Assembly (NCBI GenBank): GCA_030634505.1
Contig: DAOWAQ010000076.1
Location: 1 to 8,155 of the forward strand
DNA: 8,155 nucleotides
Reading direction: 5' to 3'
Source of the DNA: Calditrichia bacterium
GTDB taxonomy: Bacteria > Calditrichota > Calditrichia > JAJRVZ01
Both the position numbers and the translations under genes were made by a program. Below are positions 1 to 6,012 of the stretch, in pieces (position 1 is the stretch's first letter; each line of letters begins with the position of its first letter). The notes under the pieces are model-generated. The model saw nothing but the letters and a program-made list of their open reading frames with translations, did no database searches and was not told the DNA's origin.

Positions 1-548
1 ATATGAGGCGTTGTGTAGGTCTGTTCGATTGTATGGTCACATTCCTGAAATCCTTTTTCAATATCACCTTTCCTGAGTGGATAGTGTACAATCAGGTTGT
101 TTTCATATTGCGGATGAATTAATGGAGCGTCGGAGTCTAAAGATTTCCTCGGATCAGATAAAATTGGTAATTCTTCATAATCTATTTTTACTTTGTTTTT
201 TAATTTTATTAAATCACTTTCAGATTTACCCAGCAGCATGCACACCACATCTCCGGGAGTTCTTATTTTGTCATATGCAAATACCGGCTGATCTTTTTTG
301 ATCGGACCGATTTTATTAGCACCGGGAATATCATTGGCATCACAAATAGTAACAATAGATTTATTGTTTTTTACTTCTGAATAATTTAAGGAAATTATTT
401 TTGCATGAGAAACAGGAAGACGTACCATTACACCAAACAATTGATTGGGATAATTAATATCATCCGCAAATTTAGCCTGACCGGTTACCTTTTCCAGTCC
501 ATCCTGACGAATTACATTTTTACCAATAATATTGAATTTGCTTTGCAT
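1..548 (-). CDS. Xanthine dehydrogenase-family molybdenum-binding subunit, N-terminal part (runs off left edge)
   Basis: I translated this from the reverse strand: an uninterrupted frame starts with ATG at 548 and is still open at base 1, giving 182 residues (MQSKFNIIGKNVIRQDGLEK...). The opening IGKNVIRQDGLEKVTGQAKF matches the start of molybdenum hydroxylase large subunits. Residues about 20-130 look like the aldehyde oxidase/xanthine dehydrogenase a/b hammerhead domain, and HYPLRKGDIEKGF near residue 155-167 leads into the molybdopterin-binding domain. The family hydroxylates purines or other N-heterocycles with Moco, usually with 2Fe-2S and FAD partners. Those domains are not fused at this N-terminus, so they should be separate genes, probably just downstream. 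It lies 35 bases after ssnA, which points to purine/xanthine chemistry. No Shine-Dalgarno site precedes the ATG; an in-frame TGA at 579-581 and no other upstream ATG fix the start. The active-site glutamate and any selenium-dependent features lie outside the window, so the exact substrate cannot be read. Confidence 0.9.
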   Translation of the reverse strand, partial: MQSKFNIIGKNVIRQDGLEKVTGQAKFADDINYPNQLFGVMVRLPVSHAKIISLNYSEVKNNKSIVTICDANDIPGANKIGPIKKDQPVFAYDKIRTPGDVVCMLLGKSESDLIKLKNKVKIDYEELPILSDPRKSLDSDAPLIHPQYENNLIVHYPLRKGDIEKGFQECDHTIEQTYTTPH

Positions 549-583
549 ATAGACAAGGGTGAGTAAATATTTAGTAATTCATA

Positions 584-1903
584 TTAAAATTTGTTAAATA
601 GTTTTCTGCCCTGTTGATGTATATTTAACTCAATTTCCTGTTTTGAACTCACATTGATTTGATAATTTTTCATCAAAAATTTACCATTTTGAATGACGCT
701 TTGAATAGGGCGTTCACACATACCATAGATATAATGGCCAAAGAAATTTTCGAATGTAAATGGTGTTGGTGGGATATAATCCCAAACAATAAAATCAGCC
801 CTGTCACCCAACTGCAAAGATGGAAAATCAGGATAATATCTTTTTACAAAATTTATCTGATCAAAATAACTTTTACCAAGAAATTGAAAGGCACTATCAA
901 AACTGTTTTGCTGGTATCGATGGCATAAAAATAATTGTTTCATTGATTTTGCAACATTGGCATGCATCCCGTCAGTTCCAACTAAAATTGGTATTTCCAC
1001 GGGCAGATTTTTATATTCAGGAATACCCACTGCATTATTAAGATTCGAATCAATGCAATAAACAATGGCGCTCCCGCTATCTTTTATCATTAAATAATCT
1101 TCATCGATCAAATCAACACCGTGTGCTAAAATACTCTTTTCATTTAACAAATTATATTTTTTTAATCTTCGGGTAGGTAAATTTCCATAAAGTCGTTGAC
1201 TTTCTTTTCGATCTGTATCACCTTCACAGAGATGAATATGAACTCCCAAATCATTCCCTTCTATCAATTTTTCTGCCTGTTCCAGTGTACTGTCATTCAA
1301 CGTGAAAGATGCATGTAGACCTAGTATAGCTTTTAGATCACCATTTTGAAATTTAGAATATCTTTCATTCTCTTTTAACGCTGCTTTTGACAATTTTTCA
1401 CCATTTCGATCAGAAGTCTCAAAACTTAAAACAGCACGTAATCCTATTTTTTTCAATACATCGGCAATATCAGAAAGACAATCTTTAACGAATTTATGAG
1501 AAACATGATGATCAAAAATATAAGTCACCCCATTTTGAATGGATTCTAAAGCTGCCATTTGAACACTGGCAATTATCATATCCCTGTCGAGGAGTTTATC
1601 CAGTTTCCACCATAAATTTTTCAAAATATTTTCAAAATTGTCCATCGCCCCTTTAATAGATAATCCTTTTGCTAATCGGGAATAAAAATGATCATGAAAG
1701 TTGATTTGAGGTACTGTGACTACTCTACCCTGTACATTAAAACCACTTTTGGCAATCGTCTTATTTTCTGTTTCAACAACATAACTATTATAATTCTTTT
1801 TCTGAATATCAATGATGGAACCATTTCGGACATAAATATCACCAAATACAGGTTTAATCTTATTGTCCTCTATCTGGCATATCCAAGCATTAGTAATTTT
1901 CAA
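584..1903 (-). CDS. ssnA: SsnA-type putative aminohydrolase (amidohydrolase superfamily)
   Basis: 439 residues, about the usual length for SsnA. The metal-site set of the ATZ/TRZ-like amidohydrolases is complete: H70-D-H72 (NFHDHFYS), H222/H224 followed by E227 (VHIHLCE), H261 (LAHGVDL) and D311 (GTDGMHAN). NLWWKLDKLLD (about 96-106) and DHHVS (131-135) closely resemble E. coli SsnA as I remember it, and SNLNNAVG (286-293) is the family's late loop. The protein is cytosolic, with no signal peptide. SsnA is a conserved member of the anaerobic purine/urate (selenium-associated molybdenum hydroxylase) cluster and is thought to hydrolyse a ring-derived intermediate; the exact reaction is not settled by sequence. 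The start is TTG at 1901-1903: there is no ATG before residue 87, and GGAG sits 7 bases upstream. It lies 26 bases after hyuA and 35 before the xdh gene, so co-transcription is likely. Confidence 0.9.
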   Translation of the reverse strand: MKITNAWICQIEDNKIKPVFGDIYVRNGSIIDIQKKNYNSYVVETENKTIAKSGFNVQGRVVTVPQINFHDHFYSRLAKGLSIKGAMDNFENILKNLWWKLDKLLDRDMIIASVQMAALESIQNGVTYIFDHHVSHKFVKDCLSDIADVLKKIGLRAVLSFETSDRNGEKLSKAALKENERYSKFQNGDLKAILGLHASFTLNDSTLEQAEKLIEGNDLGVHIHLCEGDTDRKESQRLYGNLPTRRLKKYNLLNEKSILAHGVDLIDEDYLMIKDSGSAIVYCIDSNLNNAVGIPEYKNLPVEIPILVGTDGMHANVAKSMKQLFLCHRYQQNSFDSAFQFLGKSYFDQINFVKRYYPDFPSLQLGDRADFIVWDYIPPTPFTFENFFGHYIYGMCERPIQSVIQNGKFLMKNYQINVSSKQEIELNIHQQGRKLFNKF

Positions 1904-1910
1904 TTTTATT

Positions 1911-1914
1911 CTCC
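1911..1914 (-). promoter_or_regulatory. Shine-Dalgarno site of ssnA
   Basis: Reverse-strand TTGGAGAA contains GGAG seven bases before the TTG at 1903. This decides the non-ATG start, because no ATG or GTG is suitably placed. It lies in the 26-base gap after the hyuA stop. Confidence 0.65.
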
Positions 1915-1929
1915 AAATTTAGACTTAGC

Positions 1930-3381
1930 TTATACTCCAATAAACTTACCGACCTTTTCATGCTGAAAAAGTTTACGATCATTCACAATTAGTTGACCTC
2001 TTAAAATAGTTTTTTCTACTATTGCTTCAAAAGTCTTTCCTTCAAATGGAGTATATTTATTTTTACTGTGCATATTGTTTGCACTAATTGTCTGATTATC
2101 CCAAAGATTAATTAAAGAGAAGTCAGCATCACTGCCTCTAAATAATTTACCTTTTGTTTTAAGATTATAATAATTGGCCACGTTGGTGCTTAGTAAATTT
2201 ATGGTTTTTTCCAGTGTTAATCTACCTCGCTTAAATCCTTCACTCAATAAAAACGGAACACGATGTTCAACCCCTGGTATTCCACCATAAATCTGCCAAA
2301 AATCATTTCCTTTTTTTTCTTTTTCGGGATCACAGCCTGCATGATCGGTTGTAACAAATTCTAAAGTACCGTCTTTAATGGCTTCCCATAGTGCTAATCG
2401 ATCATATTCAGATTTTACCGGTGGTGCAGTTTTAAGATAAGCAGATATTACAGGATTATCAAAATCATCTTTTATAAAATATAAATAATGTGGACAGGTT
2501 TCTGCAGAAACATTTAATCCTTCATTTTTAGCCTGACGAATCAATTCTACTCCAAATTGTGAACTCAAATGAACTATATGAATTTTACAACCGGTTTTCC
2601 TGGCAATATTTATCATTTTCATTACTGCTAAAGCTTCGACACGTTCATCCCTGGCAAAATAGTAACCTTGCCAATTTATATTTCCGATTTTCTTTAAATG
2701 ATCTCTTCTTTCTGAAACCATATCTTTATCTTCTGCATGGACAGCCAAAGGTAGCCCTGTTTTTTTTAGCTTTTGTGCAGTTTCAGTCATTTCATCTTCT
2801 TTTAGGTCAGCAAAAGATTCCATTCCCGAAATCAAATATGACTTAAATCCAACAACACCCTTTTTTGCCAAATCATTTATTTGTTTAGAAATATCATTAT
2901 TATTTGCAAAATCATTTCCAGCCACTCCACCCCAGAAAGCATAATCAACATAACTTCTTCCTGTAACAGCTTCTAATTTTATATCAAAATTGTTTTCATT
3001 GGTTACCGGTGGCAAAGAAGTACAGGGCATATCTATTACTGTCGTCACACCTCCAAAAACTGCAGCCAAAGAACCATGATCGAAATCTTCACGGTCTTCA
3101 AATCCTGGGGTGTCGAAATGTACGTGCGCATCAATAGCACCCGGCATCAGCAATAAATATCTTCCATCAATTGTGTTATTATCATTAGTACTACCATTTT
3201 GAATTTGTAAAGATACAAATTTTTGCCACAACTCCTTTGTGGAAATTTCACTCCAATTTATTTCTTTTGATATTAAATATTGAATATCAATAATTTGATT
3301 GTCAAAAGTAATATTAGCTAATCGCAGATTATTATCTTTTGAACAAAGCAGAACATTTGTTATAGTTTTTGATTTGGTCAT
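1930..3381 (-). CDS. hyuA: HyuA/allantoinase/dihydropyrimidinase-like cyclic amidohydrolase
   Basis: 483 residues, typical of the hydantoinase/allantoinase/dihydroorotase family, which opens cyclic amides such as hydantoins, dihydropyrimidines or allantoin using two metals. The full metal set is visible: H86-V-H88 (DAHVHFD), the lysine expected to be carboxylated K180 (GFKSYL), H215 (VHAED), H271 (IVHLSS) and D346 (TTDHAGC). GGVTTVIDMPCTSLPPVT (about 110-127) and ETCPHYLYF (294-302) favour the allantoinase-like side of the family. The N-terminus is longer than usual between the first strands and the HxH motif (about residues 37-72, polar and poor in recognisable motifs). It is cytosolic, with no signal peptide. 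As first gene of a run with ssnA and the molybdenum hydroxylase, it most likely corresponds to HyuA/HydA of the anaerobic purine cluster. The alternative is a true allantoinase or dihydropyrimidinase. The ATG at 3379-3381 has no good Shine-Dalgarno site; a promoter-like sequence lies 37-65 bases upstream. Confidence 0.88.
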   Translation of the reverse strand: MTKSKTITNVLLCSKDNNLRLANITFDNQIIDIQYLISKEINWSEISTKELWQKFVSLQIQNGSTNDNNTIDGRYLLLMPGAIDAHVHFDTPGFEDREDFDHGSLAAVFGGVTTVIDMPCTSLPPVTNENNFDIKLEAVTGRSYVDYAFWGGVAGNDFANNNDISKQINDLAKKGVVGFKSYLISGMESFADLKEDEMTETAQKLKKTGLPLAVHAEDKDMVSERRDHLKKIGNINWQGYYFARDERVEALAVMKMINIARKTGCKIHIVHLSSQFGVELIRQAKNEGLNVSAETCPHYLYFIKDDFDNPVISAYLKTAPPVKSEYDRLALWEAIKDGTLEFVTTDHAGCDPEKEKKGNDFWQIYGGIPGVEHRVPFLLSEGFKRGRLTLEKTINLLSTNVANYYNLKTKGKLFRGSDADFSLINLWDNQTISANNMHSKNKYTPFEGKTFEAIVEKTILRGQLIVNDRKLFQHEKVGKFIGV

Positions 3382-3417
3382 TTTTAGAAATAGAACTTCA
3401 AATACTAGTTTTAATTT

Positions 3418-3446
3418 ATTTTAAATTTATGATTATTGCAATTCAA
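3418..3446 (-). promoter_or_regulatory. Candidate sigma-70-like promoter for the hyuA-ssnA-xdh run
   Basis: On the reverse strand TTGAAT (3446-3441) is followed by a 17-base spacer and TAAAAT (3423-3418), 36 bases before the hyuA ATG. The hexamers match the consensus at 4/6 and 5/6. The sequence is AT-rich, so chance matches are common. If the host is a true Bacteroidota, its major promoter form differs (TTTG / TAnnTTTG) and this call would weaken. Confidence 0.35.
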
Positions 3447-3485
3447 AATAACTTTACGAAGCAAGATAAAGGTAATTATGCAGAA

Positions 3486-3599
3486 TTATGAATTGTCAAA
3501 ATTCCCTGCTTTTGAATAGATTGTTCCAAATACAAGTAGTAGTCCCAGAATAATTCCAGTAATATTACAATATTCATAGCTTTGCCTTTCAATTTTCAA
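3486..3599 (-). pseudogene. Possible remnant or micro-ORF encoding one membrane segment
   Basis: On the reverse strand a frame opened by TTG at 3599 (or any codon after the TAG about 17 codons further upstream) reads through to TAA at 3486 and gives 37 residues. ITGIILGLLLVFGTIY (about 13-28) is a convincing transmembrane stretch, flanked by charged or polar ends (LKIERQ and SKAGNFDNS). No ATG and no Shine-Dalgarno site precede it. It could be a small membrane protein, the tail of a deleted gene, or a chance product of AT-rich DNA. The balance of evidence does not favour an active gene. Confidence 0.2.
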
Positions 3600-3685
3600 A
3601 TATAGTTTTATACTGAATTTTTTGGAGAGTGTACTAAAAACTGTAAAAAATAAGTTTTTTTAGAAAGGACTGAAACTTACAACAT

Positions 3686-3743
3686 AACCCATCCCGACCT
3701 TAAGGTCACCCTTCCCTTTCAAGGGAAGGGCCGGGGTTGGGTT
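3686..3743. repeat. Nested palindromic intergenic repeat (three-way-junction type)
   Basis: Two palindromes lie side by side inside outer inverted arms. GACCTTAAGGTC (3696-3707) is a perfect 12-base palindrome. CCCTTCCCTT (3709-3718) pairs perfectly with AAGGGAAGGG (3721-3730) across only TC. The outer arms AACCCATCCC (3686-3695) and GGGTTGGGTT (3734-3743) pair with one mismatch. The block is far more GC-rich than its surroundings. Together they could fold as an outer stem carrying two hairpins. It resembles REP/MITE-like dispersed repeats that I recall from Bacteroidota-type genomes; copy number cannot be judged here. Confidence 0.7.
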
Positions 3744-3831
3744 GATTAATCCGCAGCCAAAAACTAACTTTCAAATAACATTTTAAGCCAATTGGAATAG
3801 GCTGTTTTCAAAGTAAGGGTTAGGGGTCGAG

Positions 3832-5295
3832 TTATTCTAATCCAACCTGATTATTAAATTCTTCAATCATCTTATCCCATTGCAGAACCACAGAAAATCG
3901 TTCTTTCCAGTAACTCTCATCATACCATTGGGCATTGAGTTCTTCCACATCTTTGCCCTGCTGTTCAATCCATGTGAAATATTTTAAATTATGAATAGCT
4001 TTTTTGTCTGTATAAGTCAATTCTTTAAAATAATCAATGCTTTGTTTTTTTATTAAAGCAGTCCAATCAATTTCTGCCTGCTGTTTTGTATAAGCACCCC
4101 AGCTTTCATTCATTTCCTGTAAACGGGATAAATACATATCTGCCGAATCAGTAAAAATGGTAAAGATGACGTCATTTTCATTATAGTCAAAATACTTGGC
4201 TTGTTTTATTGAACTTAAAAGATTACAAATGGAGGATAGACCCAAATATGGTAATTTTTCAATAATGTTTTTATCTATTCCTTTGTTATTTAACCATTCA
4301 TGGGCAACCGGTTCATTAAACAATCTTAATATTCTTAAAGTATCTTCATCATCAATGGCAGCAACAGCATCCGTGTTTTTTACATTATGAATCCAGGGTA
4401 TATGTTTATCACCAATACCTTCTATCCTATGCCCGCCAAATCCGTTCATCAATAAAGTCGGACATTGCAAAGCCTCAGTAGCAAGAATTTTTATCAATGG
4501 AAATTTTTCTCTTAAATAATCACCGGCTGCGATGGTACCGGCAGAACCGGTAGCGCTAACATATCCACTTAATCTTTGATTGCCCTGCTTTAATTGATTG
4601 AATAAAGTTTCAATAGTATAACCGGTTATTTCATAATGCCATACAGAATTACCAAATTGGTCGAACTGGTTGAAAATTAAATATTCATCACTTTCTGCTT
4701 CCAACTCATGACACTTATCATAAATCTCTTTTACATTACTTTCGCAACCGGGAGTAGCATAAATCTCAGCGCCATGATCTTTTAGCCAATCAAATCTTTC
4801 CTGGCTCATTTCCTCCGGTAAAATAGCTACTGGATGAACGGATAACAATGCCGAATTAAATGTACCTCCCCGGCAATAATTACCCGTTGAAGGCCACACT
4901 GCTTTGTGATAATCGGGGTCAAATCTACCGCTAACTAAATATGGAGCCAGACAGCCATAAGTGGCGCCAACTTTGTGAGCCCCTGTCGGAAAGAACTTAC
5001 CAACTAATCCTATAATTCTTGCTTTTACACCTGTAATTTCTTTGGGAATTTCCAAATAGTTTATTTCCCCTATTCCCTTTGTCTCATTATCATTTCGCCA
5101 GTTAATTCGGAAAAGATTTAGAGGATGAACTTCCTGAAAATCTATATCTTTTAACTTTGATTGTATTTTTTCAGAGATTGTTTCCGGGTGTTTTAATTCT
5201 TTAAAAGTTGGTAAAATTACATTTTGTTTTTGGCATCTTTTTATTGTTCGATTTAAAAAATCTTGATTTTGTATTGACCAGTCCCAATTACTCAT
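3832..5295 (-). CDS. Fold-type II PLP-dependent enzyme of unassigned function (tryptophan synthase beta-like superfamily)
   Basis: 487 residues, longer than typical cysteine synthases or dehydratases (about 310-400). PTGAHKVGATYG (103-114) holds the likely PLP lysine K108. PSTGNYCRGG (135-144) corresponds to the substrate-binding STGNxxxG loop, and SATGSAGTIAAG (247-258) to the glycine-rich phosphate loop. FTDSADMY (381-388) may hold the residue near the pyridine nitrogen (S384). Residues about 400-487 form a helical, charged C-terminal extension. It has no signal peptide, so it should be cytosolic. The superfamily performs beta-elimination, beta-replacement or ammonia-lyase reactions on amino acids. 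The neighbouring purine cassette normally includes the PLP enzyme YgeX (diaminopropionate ammonia-lyase), but this sequence does not look like YgeX, so it may be a substitute or do something else. AGGAGA lies 4 bases before the ATG, giving a firm start. The gap to hyuA is 450 bases, so a separate transcript is likely. Confidence 0.85.
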   Translation of the reverse strand: MSNWDWSIQNQDFLNRTIKRCQKQNVILPTFKELKHPETISEKIQSKLKDIDFQEVHPLNLFRINWRNDNETKGIGEINYLEIPKEITGVKARIIGLVGKFFPTGAHKVGATYGCLAPYLVSGRFDPDYHKAVWPSTGNYCRGGTFNSALLSVHPVAILPEEMSQERFDWLKDHGAEIYATPGCESNVKEIYDKCHELEAESDEYLIFNQFDQFGNSVWHYEITGYTIETLFNQLKQGNQRLSGYVSATGSAGTIAAGDYLREKFPLIKILATEALQCPTLLMNGFGGHRIEGIGDKHIPWIHNVKNTDAVAAIDDEDTLRILRLFNEPVAHEWLNNKGIDKNIIEKLPYLGLSSICNLLSSIKQAKYFDYNENDVIFTIFTDSADMYLSRLQEMNESWGAYTKQQAEIDWTALIKKQSIDYFKELTYTDKKAIHNLKYFTWIEQQGKDVEELNAQWYDESYWKERFSVVLQWDKMIEEFNNQVGLE

Positions 5296-5299
5296 TTCG

Positions 5300-5305
5300 T
5301 CTCCT
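5300..5305 (-). promoter_or_regulatory. Strong Shine-Dalgarno site of the PLP-enzyme gene
   Basis: Reverse-strand AGGAGA ends 4 bases before the ATG at 5295. It is the best ribosome binding site in the window and shows that the host uses Shine-Dalgarno initiation for at least some genes. Confidence 0.8.
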
Positions 5306-5322
5306 AATAATATTTTATCTGA

Positions 5323-5328
5323 ATTGTA
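5323..5328 (-). promoter_or_regulatory. Candidate -10 element for the PLP-enzyme gene
   Basis: Reverse-strand TACAAT lies 27 bases before the ATG, which would give a leader of roughly 20 bases. The T-rich sequence upstream has no good -35 hexamer at 16-18 bases, so this rests on the -10 match and position alone. Confidence 0.25.
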
Positions 5329-5423
5329 CCTTAAAAATTAACAAACAAATTACTTTTAACAAATAAATTTTTTAGTAATTCTTCTTGATTATTTATATAA
5401 CTCTTTGCCAAGAAAAAAAGTAC

Positions 5424-5556
5424 ATGTCATTTCGAATCCCCGATTCATCGGGGTGAGAAATCTTTTTTATCTCATTTTTTTATCAAGATCGCTTTGTTTC
5501 GGCTGCCATTCGACTACACTCGGGGCACTACTCAACAACCGCGCTAAAAATGATAT
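5424..5556. repeat. MITE-like palindromic intergenic element
   Basis: The ends ATGTCATTT (5424-5432) and AAATGATAT (5548-5556) are inverted copies with one mismatch. Just inside the left end CCCCGAT (5438-5444) pairs perfectly with ATCGGGG (5447-5453) across TC. The GC-rich patches (CGGGG, TTCGACTACACTCGG, ACCGCGC) stand out against AT-rich surroundings. The motif order GTCATTTCGA, CCCCGAT hairpin, GAGAAATC, ATCAAGAT, then TTCGACT...CTCGG resembles short repeats I recall from many Bacteroidota/Ignavibacteriota intergenic regions. It has no coding capacity. No target-site duplication could be identified with confidence. Confidence 0.6.
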
Positions 5557-5581
5557 TGAACTTATTTTTAATCTTGTGTTT

Positions 5582-5611
5582 TTGTGATTTTATGACTACA
5601 GTTTTTATAAT
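5582..5611 (+). promoter_or_regulatory. Candidate promoter of the TPR-protein gene
   Basis: A perfect TATAAT (5606-5611) is preceded after 18 bases by TTGTGA (5582-5587, 4/6 to consensus). It lies just outside the right end of the MITE-like element and 83 bases before the ATG. The AT-rich setting makes the -10 match weaker evidence than it looks. Confidence 0.35.
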
Positions 5612-5683
5612 AAAATTAATTATGCAGAATATTAAAATGAAGTATTGCGTTTGGCTGTGCAAATAAATTGATTGAAATTTAAT

Positions 5684-5687
5684 GGAG
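5684..5687 (+). promoter_or_regulatory. Shine-Dalgarno site of the TPR-protein gene
   Basis: GGAG in AATGGAGATTTTTAATG lies 7 bases before the ATG at 5695. This supports that start; no competing start codon lies close by in frame. Confidence 0.65.
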
Positions 5688-5694
5688 ATTTTTA

Positions 5695-6009
5695 ATGACA
5701 AAGAATGAACATTTAAATCAAGGATTTAAACATTTTAGCAATCAAGAATATGATAATGCTATCGAATGTTTTAGAGAAGCAATAAATCTGGATGCAAATT
5801 TTGATACCGCTTATAATGCTTTAGCCGAAGCATATAATAAATCCGGTAGATTGGAAAATGCCATAGAAGCAGCCAAAAAGATGGTAGAGATTTCTCCTAA
5901 TGATCCTTTTTCCCATACAGCACTTTCCAGACTCTATGTACAAAAAGGTCTAATAGAAGATGCGGAAAGAGAAATGGCTATATCGCATGAACTGGCACAG
6001 CAGCAGTGA
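5695..6009 (+). CDS. Small tetratricopeptide-repeat protein
   Basis: 104 residues made almost wholly of three TPR units at about 4-37, 38-71 and 72-104. The TPR pattern is clear: small residues at helix packing positions (GFKHF, ALAEAY, ALSRLY), followed by YDNAIECFREAINLD and LENAIEAAKKMVEISPND, with the third unit (GLIEDAEREM) less regular. There is no signal peptide or membrane segment, so it should be a cytosolic protein-protein interaction module. Three TPRs without a capping helix or partner domain suggest an adaptor or a co-chaperone-like role, but no specific partner can be named. It has a good Shine-Dalgarno site. The next gene is 169 bases away beyond a repeat tract, so it may be monocistronic. 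Confidence 0.85.
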   Translation: MTKNEHLNQGFKHFSNQEYDNAIECFREAINLDANFDTAYNALAEAYNKSGRLENAIEAAKKMVEISPNDPFSHTALSRLYVQKGLIEDAEREMAISHELAQQQ

Positions 6010-6012
6010 ACA

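Larger units (their letters stand above)
3382..3831. other. 450-base intergenic region between the PLP-enzyme gene and hyuA
   Basis: No complete gene is convincing here. From the right it holds about 90 bases of spacer downstream of the PLP-enzyme stop, a nested palindromic repeat (3686-3743), a possible decayed membrane-protein ORF on the reverse strand (3486-3599) and the candidate hyuA promoter (3418-3446). The repeat would be transcribed as the 3' trailer of the PLP-enzyme mRNA. I see no clear intrinsic terminator, since no hairpin is directly followed by a U tract in the reverse direction. Confidence 0.6.
5296..5694. other. 399-base divergent intergenic region
   Basis: It separates the minus-strand PLP-enzyme gene from the plus-strand TPR gene and must hold both promoters. 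Contents, left to right: the PLP gene's Shine-Dalgarno and -10-like sites, an AT-rich stretch, a MITE-like element (5424-5556) and the TPR gene's promoter-like sequence and ribosome binding site. I see no RNA gene. A reading frame through the element has no ribosome binding site or protein-like character. Confidence 0.6.

Noticed and set aside
77..1041. Plus-strand frames (77-301, 659-928, 820-1041) opposite the xdh and ssnA genes.
   Set aside because: They are antisense to genes with full family motifs and have no start signals or homology of their own.
1688..2846. Plus-strand frames (1688-1966, 2559-2846) opposite ssnA and hyuA.
   Set aside because: Antisense shadows of conserved amidohydrolase genes. 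Their hydrophobic look comes from AT-rich codons read backwards.
3640..3665. A-rich/T-rich stretch (AAAAAATAAGTTTTTTT) as a bidirectional terminator.
   Set aside because: It would form only an A-T stem with no GC-rich hairpin, so it is better explained as AT-rich spacer.
3832..5295. Assigning the PLP enzyme as YgeX (diaminopropionate ammonia-lyase) from context.
   Set aside because: Length and motifs around the lysine (GAHKVGATYG) and substrate loop (STGNYCRGG) do not match YgeX as I know it. Context alone is not enough.
5427..5442. TTTCGAATCCCC resembles a tRNA T-arm (GGTTCGAATCC).
   Set aside because: No acceptor, D or anticodon stem can be built around it, and the stretch belongs to the palindromic MITE-like element.
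5405..5587. Plus-strand frame of 60 codons in the divergent gap.
   Set aside because: It runs through the MITE-like element, has no ribosome binding site and no protein-like features.
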